Source of the DNA: Chryseobacterium oranimense
GTDB taxonomy: Bacteria; Bacteroidota; Bacteroidia; Flavobacteriales; Weeksellaceae
Assembly: GCF_025244725.1 (NCBI RefSeq)
Contig: NZ_CP104203.1
Location: 744,001 to 808,000, forward strand
Reading direction: 5' to 3'
DNA length: 64,000 nucleotides
Made by a program: the position numbers and the translations under genes
Shown here: positions 54,090 to 63,056 of the stretch, piece after piece
Layout of the letters: the number at the start of each line of letters is the position of its first letter
How positions within the stretch are numbered: position 1 is the first letter of the stretch
The notes under the pieces: model-generated
What the model saw: only the letters and a program-made list of their open reading frames with translations
Database searches by the model: none
What the model was told of the DNA's origin: nothing

Positions 54090-54108
54090 AACACAATAAT
54101 TTTTGCAG

Positions 54109-54144
54109 AAAGCCTTGCAGACACTATGTTTTGCAGGGCTTTTT
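54109..54144 (+). terminator. Terminator of tpx
   Basis: AAAGCCTTGCA / TGCAGGGCTTT (one G-U) with a 12-nt loop, then TTT. Confidence 0.78.
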
Positions 54145-54174
54145 AGGCCTTAAGAATTTCTAAATAATTCTAAA

Positions 54175-54522
54175 ATGATCAAAAGAATTGTCACCAATAT
54201 AAAAACACAAGATCTTTCAAAAGCTGGTCTTTTTTATCAGGATATTTTAGGGCTGGAAGTTCTGATGGATCACGGATGGATCAAAACTTTTGGAAATGAT
54301 CAGGAAGCTAAAGTTCAGGTCAGTTTTGCCACTCAGGGCGGAAATGACACGGAAGTTCCTTTACTTTCCATAGAAGTAGATAATGTAGATGAAATCTATC
54401 AAAAAGTACAGAAGGCAGGCTTTGAAATTACTTACGGAATAGCAGATGAAAACTGGGGCGTGCGAAGGTTTTTTGTGAAAGATCCGTTTGGAAATCTGAT
54501 TAATATACTTCAGCATATTTAA
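54175..54522 (+). CDS. VOC-family protein (glyoxalase-like) 1
   Basis: 115 aa, one glyoxalase/bleomycin-resistance beta-alpha-beta-beta-beta unit pair. It starts [26 protein letters not shown], and the last strand ([17 protein letters not shown]) has the DPFGNLI motif of the fold. Metal-dependent lyase or dioxygenase function is family knowledge; the substrate is unknown. It is first in a run of same-strand VOC and stress genes. Confidence 0.85.
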   Translation: MIKRIVTNIKTQDLSKAGLFYQDILGLEVLMDHGWIKTFGNDQEAKVQVSFATQGGNDTEVPLLSIEVDNVDEIYQKVQKAGFEITYGIADENWGVRRFFVKDPFGNLINILQHI

Positions 54523-54526
54523 TTTT

Positions 54527-54603
54527 GCAATAGGCAATAGGCAATAGGCAATAGGCAATAGGCAATAGGCAATAGGCAATAGGCAATAGGCAATAGGCAA
54601 TAA
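54527..54603 (+). repeat. Heptamer tandem repeat GCAATAG (10 exact copies plus one variant)
   Basis: GCAATAG repeats ten times at 54527-54596, and an eleventh copy GCAATAA follows (54597-54603). It fills the space between two VOC genes and ends 13 nt before the next ATG. A frame through it on the minus strand gives a PIAYCLL repeat and is not a gene. Confidence 0.9.
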
Positions 54604-54616
54604 GCAACATTTAACG

Positions 54617-55021
54617 ATGAAAGCAGAAAAGATTATTCCGGTACTGAGAATTTTTGATTACAGGAAAACAGTAGAATTTTATATAGAATGGCTGGGTTTT
54701 GAGATCGTATGGGAACATCATTTTGAAGAAAATACCCCAGTTTATATGGAAGTGAAAAAAGGAAATATTATCCTTCATTTAAGTGAGCATCATGGTGATG
54801 GAACTCCCGGAAGCCGGGTATTTATTTGGGGGCAGGAAGTTGCGGAATACCATAAAGAGCTCCTGGATAAGAAGTATAAATACAACCGTCCCGGACTGGA
54901 AAAAACGTTTTATGGAGCAGTTTCTTTTACTGTGGATGACCCTTTTGGAAATAAAATCATCTTCAATGAAGAATTTGATGAAGAAAAGCATCAGAATCTG
55001 GAATTCTTTTCAATACACTAA
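54617..55021 (+). CDS. VOC-family protein (glyoxalase superfamily) 2
   Basis: 134 aa. Typical VOC start ([28 protein letters not shown]) and end ([15 protein letters not shown]); [13 protein letters not shown] carries His residues of the usual metal-binding set. The heptamer repeat ends 13 nt before its ATG, so copy-number change could alter its translation start region. Function unknown beyond the fold. Confidence 0.85.
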   Translation: MKAEKIIPVLRIFDYRKTVEFYIEWLGFEIVWEHHFEENTPVYMEVKKGNIILHLSEHHGDGTPGSRVFIWGQEVAEYHKELLDKKYKYNRPGLEKTFYGAVSFTVDDPFGNKIIFNEEFDEEKHQNLEFFSIH

Positions 55022-55029
55022 TAAATTTA

Positions 55030-55090
55030 TTCAATAGGGACGGGCTTTAGCCCGTTCTAAAAAATAATCTTCCTGTGGCTTTAGCCAAAA
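55030..55090. repeat. Dispersed GGCTTTAGCC element, copy 2
   Basis: TTCAATAGGGACGGGCTTTA then GCCCGT, a variable middle and GGCTTTAGCCAAAA, the same order as 15276-15338. The core ACGGGCTTTAGCCCGT is palindromic. Confidence 0.75.
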
Positions 55091-55151
55091 CTTAATCAAA
55101 CAGATGATCCCAATCATCAAAAAATAACAATACGATAACTACCTTTGTAGA

Positions 55152-56360
55152 ATGAAACGTTCAGGAACTGCAGATTTACCATTACATTACGGAAAAGTCC
55201 CGCCTTGGCTTTACGAACGTATGTCTGCGCTCGGACTTTCCATTATAGAAGTCATTCTGACGGATTATGGGAAAGACGAAGTTCTCAGAAGGCTCGCAGA
55301 TCCGTTTTGGTTTCAGAGCTTTGGAGCTGTCATGGGAATGGACTGGCATTCTTCAGGAATTACTACATCTGTGATGGGTGCTTTGAAGCGTTCCATTAAT
55401 CCAAATTCAAAGTCGCTGGGACTGTACATCTGTGGAGGAAAAGGAAAATTTTCAAAAGACACTCCTTCAGAGCTCCTTCAGATCGCTGATCAAACAGGGC
55501 TCAACGGCCATGAACTGGTAAAGGCCAGTAAACTTTCTGCAAAAGTAGACAATACAGCTATCCAGGATGGTTACCAGCTCTATCTCCATAATTTTATTTT
55601 GGCAGACAATGGAAGCTGGAGTGTGGTGCAGCAGGGTATGCACGAGTCCGATGGTACGGCAAGACGTTATCACTGGCATTCGGAAAATATAAAATCATTT
55701 ATAGAAGAACCTCACACAGGGATCAATGGCATTTCAAGAGGGAAAATCCTTAATCTTACGGATGCAGATGCCTCGGAAAACAGGAAAGGAATTCTGGATA
55801 TTTCCCATACCGACTCCATTGATGTGATGAAAGATTTTTCAAGGCTAATTCTTCCCGCCCATCATGATGTACAGGCTTCAGACGTGGATCTGAAACGCCT
55901 GGGAGCTCTTCTATACGTAACCCGTGAACAGCAGCCTCAGAATTTCGAAGATCTTCTGATGCTGGAAGGAGTAGGCCCGAGGACTATGCAATCCCTGGCG
56001 TTGGTCAGTGAAGTGATCCACGGGGCACCTTCAAGGTTTGCGGATCCGGCCAGATTTTCGTTTGCGCATGGTGGTAAAGACGGGCACCCTTTCCCGGTTC
56101 CTACCAAAACCTATGATGAAAGCATCAATATCCTCAGGAAAGGAATTGAAAAATCAAAGCTCGGAAATTCCGATAAGCTGAATACTTTAAACAAGCTGCA
56201 TCAGATTGTAGCTGCTACCGAAAAAGATTTTACTCCTGATTTTGATATCCAGCAGGTTATCGAAGAAGAAAGACAGAACTCTTTTCGCTTTGGCGGAAAG
56301 ACGGTTTTCGGAGATGCGGAACCACCTAAAAATAAGCCGATCCAGCTTTCTCTATTTTAA
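55152..56360 (+). CDS. DUF763 family protein
   Basis: 402 aa, full length for DUF763. The family is recognised from MKRSGTADLPLHYGKVPPWL and DWHSSGITTSVMGALKRSI, and from the central helix-rich region with a helix-hairpin-helix-like GVGPRTMQSLALVSEVIHG that suggests DNA contact. It has been linked by family to DNA-related processes, but no activity is established. It is flanked by the dispersed repeat on the left and the DUF559-type repeat on the right. Confidence 0.87.
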   Translation: MKRSGTADLPLHYGKVPPWLYERMSALGLSIIEVILTDYGKDEVLRRLADPFWFQSFGAVMGMDWHSSGITTSVMGALKRSINPNSKSLGLYICGGKGKFSKDTPSELLQIADQTGLNGHELVKASKLSAKVDNTAIQDGYQLYLHNFILADNGSWSVVQQGMHESDGTARRYHWHSENIKSFIEEPHTGINGISRGKILNLTDADASENRKGILDISHTDSIDVMKDFSRLILPAHHDVQASDVDLKRLGALLYVTREQQPQNFEDLLMLEGVGPRTMQSLALVSEVIHGAPSRFADPARFSFAHGGKDGHPFPVPTKTYDESINILRKGIEKSKLGNSDKLNTLNKLHQIVAATEKDFTPDFDIQQVIEEERQNSFRFGGKTVFGDAEPPKNKPIQLSLF

Positions 56361-56410
56361 ATAAAAACCAACAACCCGACCTTTAATTTTAAACTTCATC
56401 AGCTCTTACA

Positions 56411-56485
56411 ATGACCACTGTTGAACGTGCGGTCATTCCCATCCTTTGGAGGGGTGGCAAATCGCAGATTTGACAGGGTGGTCAT
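56411..56485 (+). repeat. Solo copy of the DUF559-associated palindromic repeat
   Basis: It begins ATGACCAC (56411-56418) and ends GTGGTCAT (56478-56485). Within are CCCATCC / GGAGGGG (56438-56444 / 56448-56454) and a second hairpin CAAATC / GATTTG (56458-56463 / 56467-56472). It shows the same order as 25443-25519 (CAC.TGTT, TGCGG, TCATTCCC, GGAGGGGTGG, GGGTGGT). No gene is inside it. Confidence 0.75.
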
Positions 56486-56624
56486 AAACTGTTTAATTAA
56501 AAAACTGCTGCTAATAAATGGTTAATGCGGCTTTATTTATATCATCTATCGATTTTGTTTAATTCGATTTATTACGGATTCAATTAAAAATGATATTTTT
56601 AAAACCTTAAAAAACACCGACTCA

Positions 56625-57215
56625 ATGACCAGCAAAGCCTTAGAGATCTGCTACGACTTTCCGTTTTTTCTGCATGAAGAGCTTGACGAAATATTCCAGG
56701 CTCACGAAAAAGTTTTTTTTCAGAAAGGAGATATGATTCTGGAAGAAGGAAAAACAGCCAACGAATACTATATCCTTGAAAAAGGTCTCGCCCGTTCCTA
56801 TGTAAATGATTTTAACGGAAATGAGGTAACCACACACTTTTTTGCAGATAATGAGATCATTATTGAGGTTTTATCGCTTTTTCAGAGAGTTCCATCCCAG
56901 GAAAACATCATATGCATTACAGATTGTGAATGCTGGAGTTTCGATTATGAGACCTTTCAGGAACTGTTTCATAAAATACCGAATCTCAGAGAATGGGGAA
57001 GGGCGTGGATGTCAAAAGAACTTTTTGTTTACAAACAGCGTTCTGTAGAAATGTTTACCCTTTCCGCCACCAGACGTTATCTTAATCTTTTGGAGCAGAA
57101 ACCTCAGGTTTTACAGTTTGCACCTCTCAAGCAGGTGGCATCCTATCTGGGCGTCACAGATACTTCTTTAAGCCGTATCCGCAAAGAAATCGTATCCCAT
57201 CCAAAGAAAAATTAA
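56625..57215 (+). CDS. Crp/Fnr-family transcriptional regulator
   Basis: 196 aa. A cyclic-nucleotide-binding-like beta-barrel (KGDMILEEGKTANEYYILEKG, about 33-55, then a helix bundle to 125) and a C-terminal winged helix (LKQVASYLGVTDTSLSRIRKE). There is no FNR Cys cluster. It may control the following VOC/DinB run; this rests on location. Confidence 0.88.
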   Translation: MTSKALEICYDFPFFLHEELDEIFQAHEKVFFQKGDMILEEGKTANEYYILEKGLARSYVNDFNGNEVTTHFFADNEIIIEVLSLFQRVPSQENIICITDCECWSFDYETFQELFHKIPNLREWGRAWMSKELFVYKQRSVEMFTLSATRRYLNLLEQKPQVLQFAPLKQVASYLGVTDTSLSRIRKEIVSHPKKN

Positions 57216-57291
57216 ATCTTGTCTTATGGCAAGTTGATTTTCATGAAGGCTTGGTAATTTTGGTTAAAAGTTTAACACTAAATAATATAAT

Positions 57292-57705
57292 ATGAAAATC
57301 AATCAGATCTACGTCAACCTTCCGGTGAAAGACGTACAGAAAACAAGAGAATTTTGGACCAAATTAGGTTTTTCGATTGCTGAAGAGATGTCTAATGAAA
57401 AAGGCATCTGCGTTGTCATGAAAAACGACAGTATTTACGTTATGTTTTTATCGGAAGAATATTTCCAGTCATTTTCTGAAAGACCCGTTCCAAAAGGCGA
57501 TACCACCCAGGTACTTGTTGCCATTGGCCTGAACAGCCGCGAAGAAGTGGACCAGGTAGTAAATACGGCTTTGGAAAACGGTGCTACTCAGCATGAAGAG
57601 CCTCAGGATGAAGGATGGATGTATCAGAATTCCTTTTGGGACATCAACGGACATGGGTGGAATGTCATCTTTACAGATGTTTCTCAATTCCCCGCTGAAT
57701 CTTAA
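57292..57705 (+). CDS. VOC-family protein 3
   Basis: 137 aa VOC protein: IYVNLPVKDVQKTREFWTKLGFS start, GHGWNVIFTD end, and DINGHGWN as the last strand. Related to lactoylglutathione-lyase-like proteins. It follows the Crp/Fnr regulator by 76 nt on the same strand. Confidence 0.87.
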   Translation: MKINQIYVNLPVKDVQKTREFWTKLGFSIAEEMSNEKGICVVMKNDSIYVMFLSEEYFQSFSERPVPKGDTTQVLVAIGLNSREEVDQVVNTALENGATQHEEPQDEGWMYQNSFWDINGHGWNVIFTDVSQFPAES

Positions 57706-57802
57706 AACCTGTATTTATGCATGGTCTCAGCAGGAAAAAAATTGAACCCGATACATTTACTATCTTTAATAAAAGATCATTGGATAAAATAAATCTACTG
57801 CT

Positions 57803-58264
57803 ATGGAAACAAAATCAAACGATATTGAAATAGTAAAAGTTCAGGTATTCAGCAATTATAAAGTAATTTCAATGAATATCGACGGCATTACCCATGAAGA
57901 GTCTATGATTTTTCCAAACGGGGAAGCCAACTGCCTGAATTGGATCCTTGGGCATTTAATCTACATAAGAAATGCATTCCTGAATACTTTGGGCGAAGAA
58001 TCCGTTTGGGACAACGAGAAATTTTCATTCTACAACAGGGGAGAAATTCCGTTAGAAAGAAAAAACGAATTGATCGCTTTTGAAGAATTAAAGTCTTACC
58101 TGCAGAACTCTCAGGATAAACTGGAACAGAAGCTCATCAGCCTGGAACGTTTCAATCCCGAAACCATTAATGATATTGCCATATTCTGCCTTCACGAAAT
58201 TTATCACAGTGGACAGCTTGGTTATCTCAGGAGAATTTTAGGAAAACCGGGTGCTATCAAATAG
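57803..58264 (+). CDS. DinB-family protein (metal site intact)
   Basis: 153 aa four-helix DinB fold. The three His of the metal site are present: His51 (ILGHLIYIRN), His131 and His135 (CLHEIYHSGQLG, the HExxHxGQ motif). Members include thiol-dependent transferases and resistance proteins. Paralogue of the next gene. Confidence 0.85.
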   Translation: METKSNDIEIVKVQVFSNYKVISMNIDGITHEESMIFPNGEANCLNWILGHLIYIRNAFLNTLGEESVWDNEKFSFYNRGEIPLERKNELIAFEELKSYLQNSQDKLEQKLISLERFNPETINDIAIFCLHEIYHSGQLGYLRRILGKPGAIK

Positions 58265-58330
58265 CATCAGAATAGGCTTATCTTAAATATCCGGAAAGGT
58301 ATCATTTTAAAATAACTAAAAAATCAAACA

Positions 58331-58855
58331 ATGGACACACCAAAATCAAAAAAATTAGAAGTTATCATTCCCGCATACAGAATGCATTCCCAAAGCTTTC
58401 TCAATGCGCTGGACGGTATTTCGGAAGAAGATGCCCTGAAAAGAATTGAAGGAAAAACCAACCATATCGTCTGGATGGCAGGAAACTTTGTCAACATGCG
58501 TTATGGGCTGGGCTGGGTTTTAGGACTCAGAGATGAAGATCCGAATGGTGAACTTTTCTTTCAGGGAAAAGCATTGGATGAAAGCTTCAAATATCCCAGT
58601 TTAGATGAGCTGGAGAAAAACTTTCATGATATTTCGCCAAAAGTATACCGGAAACTTTTAGAAGCTACCGATGAAGAACTGGATGAAATTTTTCAGATCG
58701 GGATGAATATTCCTTTCGTTCCAGAAACCAAGCTCAATTTCGCAGGAATGTGTATAGGCCGTGAGGATTATTTATGCGGACAAATAGGTCTTATGAGAAA
58801 AATTCTGGACTATCCGGGCATGAAGTATGACGTAGATGAAAATCTAAAATATTAA
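58331..58855 (+). CDS. DinB-like protein with a lost metal site
   Basis: 174 aa. The DinB fold is clear, but His51 is replaced by Asn (AGNFVNMR), and the HExxHxGQ helix reads REDYLCGQ, so all three metal ligands are gone. It probably has a structural or regulatory role, or binds ligands without catalysis; this is inferred. It ends 3 nt before the alpha/beta-hydrolase gene, so the two are co-transcribed. Confidence 0.83.
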   Translation: MDTPKSKKLEVIIPAYRMHSQSFLNALDGISEEDALKRIEGKTNHIVWMAGNFVNMRYGLGWVLGLRDEDPNGELFFQGKALDESFKYPSLDELEKNFHDISPKVYRKLLEATDEELDEIFQIGMNIPFVPETKLNFAGMCIGREDYLCGQIGLMRKILDYPGMKYDVDENLKY

Positions 58856-58858
58856 AAG

Positions 58859-59635
58859 ATGGAACCTAAAGAAAAAGGCTATCATCAGGTGAACGGAATC
58901 CGGATGTATTATGAAATCTATGGCTCCGGAAAACCTTTGGTGCTTATTCATGGCGGCGGATCCTCGATCCTGTTTGATTTTAAAGAAATTATTTCCAGGC
59001 TTGAAAGTCGTTTTCAGCTAATAGGTATTGATCTCCAGAACCACGGAATGACAGATCATCGCGATATTCCCGAAACCTTTGAACAGGATGCTCACGATGT
59101 TGCTGCCCTTTTAAAGGAACTTTCTATTGATAAAGCTTCATTCTGGGGTTTCAGCAACGGAGGAAATACTGTGATGCAAATTGCTCATCTTTACCCTGCA
59201 ATAACTGAAAAAATCATTGTTGCCTCTTCATTCTACAAAAGAAGCGGGATGATGGACGGTTTTTTCGAAATCATGAACGAAGCGACCCTGGAATCAATGC
59301 CGGAACCTTTAAAAATCAATTTCCTTAACCTCAATCCGGATTTTTCAAAGCTTCAAAACATGTTTGAAAAAGACAGCAAAAGAATGCAGACGTTTGAAGA
59401 CTGGGACGAAAAGATATTAACCTCTATAAAAGTTCCGGTGCTATTCATCAGTGGAGACAAAGATGTCATGAAGCCGGAGCATGTGGTAGAAATGTGGAGG
59501 CTGGTTTCCGGATCTCAGCTCATGATCCTTCCGGCGGGCCACGGCTCATATATGATGGCAGATTTCGAGGGAAATACAGATTCTGACCTGATAGATCTGA
59601 CAGCTAATGAAACCATTAAATTTTTAAACCATTAA
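58859..59635 (+). CDS. Alpha/beta hydrolase
   Basis: 258 aa. The oxyanion motif HGGGSS follows LVLIHGG, the nucleophile Ser is in WGFSNGGNT, the acid Asp in FISGDKDVMKP and the His in LPAGHGSYM. No signal peptide, so cytosolic. Substrate unknown. Starts 3 nt after the DinB-like gene. Confidence 0.9.
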   Translation: MEPKEKGYHQVNGIRMYYEIYGSGKPLVLIHGGGSSILFDFKEIISRLESRFQLIGIDLQNHGMTDHRDIPETFEQDAHDVAALLKELSIDKASFWGFSNGGNTVMQIAHLYPAITEKIIVASSFYKRSGMMDGFFEIMNEATLESMPEPLKINFLNLNPDFSKLQNMFEKDSKRMQTFEDWDEKILTSIKVPVLFISGDKDVMKPEHVVEMWRLVSGSQLMILPAGHGSYMMADFEGNTDSDLIDLTANETIKFLNH

Positions 59636-59860
59636 AAAGTATAAGGTTGTAAGGTAATTAGATCAATCATATCATAGATAAAATCTTAATATTCTTAAAA
59701 ATTCAATTAAATCTTAATGGTTCAAATCAAAATTTTCACAGCCTCTGCTAAGTGAAACGCCTTTGCGACCAATACCCAGTGATAACATAAAACATTTAGC
59801 GACCTCAGCGTTTAAACTAAATCATAAAATAATTATAATAACATTTAAAAATAAGAAATC
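59636..59860. other. Intergenic region with degenerate repeat remnants
   Basis: No supported gene. The part around 59745-59815 (CACAGCCTCTGC, GCCTTTGCGACC, TTAGCGACCTCAGCGTTTAAA) looks like a degraded copy of a dispersed spacer repeat. Confidence 0.35.
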
Positions 59861-60292
59861 ATGGCTAAATTAAATCCATACCTAAATTTTGACGGGAAAG
59901 CAGAAGAAGCTTTCAATTTTTACAAATCTGTTTTCGGAGGAGAATTCCTTGGAGAAATTCATAAAATGGGAAATGCTCCCGGAACCGAAAATTTATCGGA
60001 AGAAGATAAAAACAGGGTGATGCATATAGCTTTACCAATCGGAGGTGATCTTCTGATGGCTTCAGATATTGTGCCTGCATTCGGGCAAACCCTTAACGTG
60101 GGGAATAATAATTATGTATCCATCTTCCCGGAATCAAAAGACGAAGCAGACAGGCTTTTCAAAGGTCTTTCTGAAGGAGGAAACATAGAAATGCCTATTG
60201 AAGACCAGTTCTGGGGCGATTATTTTGGAAGTTTCCAGGACAAATACGGAGTTCATTGGATGGTGAACTATAACGAAGGATATACAAAATAG
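59861..60292 (+). CDS. VOC-family protein 4 (PhnB-like)
   Basis: 143 aa. PhnB-like start (LNPYLNFDGKAEEAFNFYKSVFGGEF) and end (FGSFQDKYGVHWMVNY). The acidic ALPIGGDLLMASD motif is typical. Followed by a terminator at 60315, so the earlier run ends here. Confidence 0.9.
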   Translation: MAKLNPYLNFDGKAEEAFNFYKSVFGGEFLGEIHKMGNAPGTENLSEEDKNRVMHIALPIGGDLLMASDIVPAFGQTLNVGNNNYVSIFPESKDEADRLFKGLSEGGNIEMPIEDQFWGDYFGSFQDKYGVHWMVNYNEGYTK

Positions 60293-60314
60293 TCTTATCT
60301 TTAACTAAATTATG

Positions 60315-60343
60315 AGGGCAGTCCGGCCCGGGCTGCCTTTTTA
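60315..60343 (+). terminator. Terminator of VOC gene 4
   Basis: GGCAGTCCG / CGGGCTGCC (one G-U) with a GCC loop, then TTTTT. Confidence 0.83.
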
Positions 60344-60366
60344 CAACAATTTTAAAAATAGAAACT

Positions 60367-60780
60367 ATGGACCCGATTAAAATAGACATCACAATTTTAG
60401 CCCCGGTAGAAAAAGTCTGGAATTATTTCAATGATCCCAAACATATTACGAAGTGGAATTTTGCCCATGAATCCTGGGAATGCCCAAGTTCAGAAAATGA
60501 TCTGCGGGTAGGAGGAAAATTCAAGACCAGAATGGAAGCAAAAGATAAAAGCTTTGGCTTTGATTTCGAAGGATTCTACGATGAGGTAATCCCGAATGCC
60601 AATATCAAATACCATATGGAAGACGGCAGGAAAGTGGAAGTCATTTTTGATAAGATAGACGAAAACACTACAAAAGTGACCGAAATTTTCGATCCTGAAA
60701 AACAAAATTCTGTGGAAATGCAGCGGGACGGCTGGTATGCTATCCTTAATAATTTTCACAAATATGTTGAAAACCATTAA
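60367..60780 (+). CDS. SRPBCC / AHSA1-like protein
   Basis: 137 aa START-like fold: ITILAPVEKVWNYFNDPKHITKWNF at the start, then a hydrophobic pocket built by strands RVGGKFKTRMEAK and KVEVIFDKIDENTTKVT, with the C-terminal helix QRDGWYAILNNFHKYVE. Binds hydrophobic small molecules; ligand unknown. Confidence 0.88.
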   Translation: MDPIKIDITILAPVEKVWNYFNDPKHITKWNFAHESWECPSSENDLRVGGKFKTRMEAKDKSFGFDFEGFYDEVIPNANIKYHMEDGRKVEVIFDKIDENTTKVTEIFDPEKQNSVEMQRDGWYAILNNFHKYVENH

Positions 60781-60798
60781 AAAATGCATTGACAGGTC

Positions 60799-61056
60799 AT
60801 GATAAATCTGGTTATAATGGCAAAATGTTTAAGCTCCATTTGTGCTGTTAATCATGTCGCTAAAAATAATAATTTCCTGTACGGCATTATTGCAGTACCG
60901 GCAAGAAGAGCTTTGGAAAGAGAAAAAATTGATTCTCTTGAAAAACTTTCGGATTATTCTGAGCAGGAAATCATGAAGCTTCATGGTTTCGGAAGAAATA
61001 CCATGCAGAAACTGAAAAATCATATGGAAAAACATCAAGTTTCTTTCAAAGGCTGA
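60799..61056 (+). CDS. Small helix-hairpin-helix protein (RNA polymerase alpha C-terminal-like)
   Basis: 85 aa in this frame. Residues 30-85 (VPARRALEREKIDSLEKLSDYSEQEIMKLHGFG and on) are a helix-hairpin-helix pair like the C-terminal domain of RNA polymerase alpha. The N-terminus is uncertain: an ATG in another frame at 60854 (MSLK) would join the conserved part if one A were inserted in the A-run at 60862-60866. Start or frameshift cannot be decided here. Confidence 0.65.
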   Translation: MINLVIMAKCLSSICAVNHVAKNNNFLYGIIAVPARRALEREKIDSLEKLSDYSEQEIMKLHGFGRNTMQKLKNHMEKHQVSFKG

Positions 61057-61123
61057 TCATTGTAGATACCGTGGATCAGCAGTAACCAATAAAACTATAT
61101 GTACCACCTTAAAAATTAATAGT

Positions 61124-61990
61124 ATGAATAACGATATTTTTCCTTGTCTCTGGTTTGATACAGAATCAAAAGAGGCCGCAGAATTCTATTGTCAGGTTTT
61201 TGACGGGAAGATCACGGCAGATACTCCCGTTGTCATGAACATTGACCTGTTCGGACAGAAATTAATGCTCCTGAACGGAGGTCCCCATTTTACAAAGAAT
61301 CCGTCAGTTTCCTTTATGGTAATCTGCAAAACAGAAGATGAGGTTCAGCAATACTGGGACAAACTGATAGAAGGAGGAATTGCCCTTATGGCTCTGGATT
61401 CCTATTCGTGGAGCAAAAAGTACGGATGGGTTCAGGATAAATACGGAGTTACCTGGCAGCTGTTCCTGGGCGATAAGCCGGAATCTCAGAGAATTGTTCC
61501 TACACTGATGTTCATTCATCAGAATAACGGAAAAGCAAAAGAAACTATGGAATTTTATACCCAGGCTTTCCCAAACTCAAGTATTGGAAATATTTTGAAA
61601 TATGGTGACGGCAGTGAAGGTCATGCCATACCGGAATCTGCTGAAAATATACAACATGCTCAGTTTACCATTGATGGCTACAGCTTCTTCTGCATGGATA
61701 ATTCTTATGATCACTCGTTTGATTTTAATGAAGGAATTTCTATTGTGATAATGACGGATAGCCAGGAAGAGACCGATCGTCTTTGGAATATCCTTACTTC
61801 AGAAGGCGGAAGAGAAAGTATGTGCGGCTGGCTGAAAGACAGATATGGGCTGAGCTGGCAAATTGTTCCCAAAAGGCTTATCCAGCTCATGAATGATTCC
61901 GATCAGGAGAAAAGCCAGAAAGTAGTTCAGGCAATGATGAAAATGCAGAAAATTGTTATAAAGGATTTGGAGGAAGCTTATAATTCTTAA
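61124..61990 (+). CDS. Tandem-VOC (PhnB-like) protein 5
   Basis: 288 aa with two PhnB-like VOC domains (about 1-120 and 128-265). The first starts MNNDIFPCLWFDTESKEAAEFYCQVF and ends GVTWQLFLGD; the second starts PTLMFIHQNNGKAKETMEFYTQAF and ends YGLSWQIVPK. Copied by duplication: the next gene is closely similar throughout. Substrate unknown. Confidence 0.88.
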   Translation: MNNDIFPCLWFDTESKEAAEFYCQVFDGKITADTPVVMNIDLFGQKLMLLNGGPHFTKNPSVSFMVICKTEDEVQQYWDKLIEGGIALMALDSYSWSKKYGWVQDKYGVTWQLFLGDKPESQRIVPTLMFIHQNNGKAKETMEFYTQAFPNSSIGNILKYGDGSEGHAIPESAENIQHAQFTIDGYSFFCMDNSYDHSFDFNEGISIVIMTDSQEETDRLWNILTSEGGRESMCGWLKDRYGLSWQIVPKRLIQLMNDSDQEKSQKVVQAMMKMQKIVIKDLEEAYNS

Positions 61991-62092
61991 AAGCAAAAAG
62001 ATGAAAAGGCGAAACTGGAAAAGGGAAATTTGCTTTTTAGCCTTTTCTCGATTTTACTCATTTACTTTTCATAATAACTTCAAAATCTAAAA

Positions 62093-62950
62093 GTGATGAA
62101 CAACAATATCTTTCCATGTATTTTATTTAATGGAGATGCCGGAAAATCAGCAGATTTTTATTGTAAGATATTCGGCGGCAAAATAACTGCAGATACACAG
62201 ATTGTTATCAATATTGAACTTTTCGGACAAACGATAATGCTTCTGAATGGTCCGGAGAAGGAGAAAAATCCTTCAGTATCGTTTATGGTGATCTGTGATA
62301 CCGAAGACGAAGTGCAACAGTATTGGGATCAGCTGAAGGACGGAGGAACAGCCCTGATGGATCTCGGAACCTATCCGTGGAGTAAGAAATACGGCTGGAT
62401 TCGGGACCGTTACGGAGTAACCTGGCAGTTGTTTCTTGGTGAAAAAGCAAGTGACCAGAAATTGGTGCCTACCCTTATGTTTATCCATGGGAATAACGGA
62501 AAAGCTGCAGATGCCATGAAGTTTTATACCAGAATTTTCCCCAATTCAGCGATCGGAAATATCTCAAAATATAAAGATGGAGGAGAATCCGGTGAAGATC
62601 CGGAACATATAATGCATGCTCATTTCACAATAAATGGGTATAGCATGTTCTGCATGGATAATTCCCATGATCATCAGTTCGATTTTAATGAAGGAATTTC
62701 AATGGTGGTCATGACAGACAGTCAGGAAGAAACAGACTATTTCTGGAACAGTCTTTCCGGCGAAGGAGGAATTGAGGAAGTGTGCGGCTGGGTGAAAGAT
62801 CAATACGGATTAAGCTGGCAGGTCTTTCCCAGACAATCGATGAAACTGATCAGTGATCCTGATAAAGACAAAGTAAACAAAGTGATTCAGGCTATTATGA
62901 AGATGAAGAATATTATTATAAAAGATTTGGAAGAGGCTTATAATTCATAA
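62093..62950 (+). CDS. Tandem-VOC (PhnB-like) protein 6, paralogue of 5
   Basis: 285 aa, the same two-domain layout as the preceding gene with conserved landmarks (ILFNGDAGKSADFYCKIF, GVTWQLFLGE, YGLSWQVFPR). The two copies differ at scattered residues and keep equal length, so the duplication is old enough to diverge. Followed by a short spacer and an SDR gene on the same strand. Confidence 0.88.
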   Translation: MMNNNIFPCILFNGDAGKSADFYCKIFGGKITADTQIVINIELFGQTIMLLNGPEKEKNPSVSFMVICDTEDEVQQYWDQLKDGGTALMDLGTYPWSKKYGWIRDRYGVTWQLFLGEKASDQKLVPTLMFIHGNNGKAADAMKFYTRIFPNSAIGNISKYKDGGESGEDPEHIMHAHFTINGYSMFCMDNSHDHQFDFNEGISMVVMTDSQEETDYFWNSLSGEGGIEEVCGWVKDQYGLSWQVFPRQSMKLISDPDKDKVNKVIQAIMKMKNIIIKDLEEAYNS

Positions 62951-63056
62951 AGTTAAAATATATATTCAGTTGTTTTAATCCACTGTTTCTCCGTTTTCTT
63001 GTTTCTTTATTCCTGTTTCGGCTTGCTGTTTGATGTGATCTATGAAAGATTTGCTT

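Noticed and set aside
54361..54600. A minus-strand frame coding a PIAYCLL repeat
   Set aside because: It is produced by the GCAATAG heptamer array and the antisense of a VOC gene.
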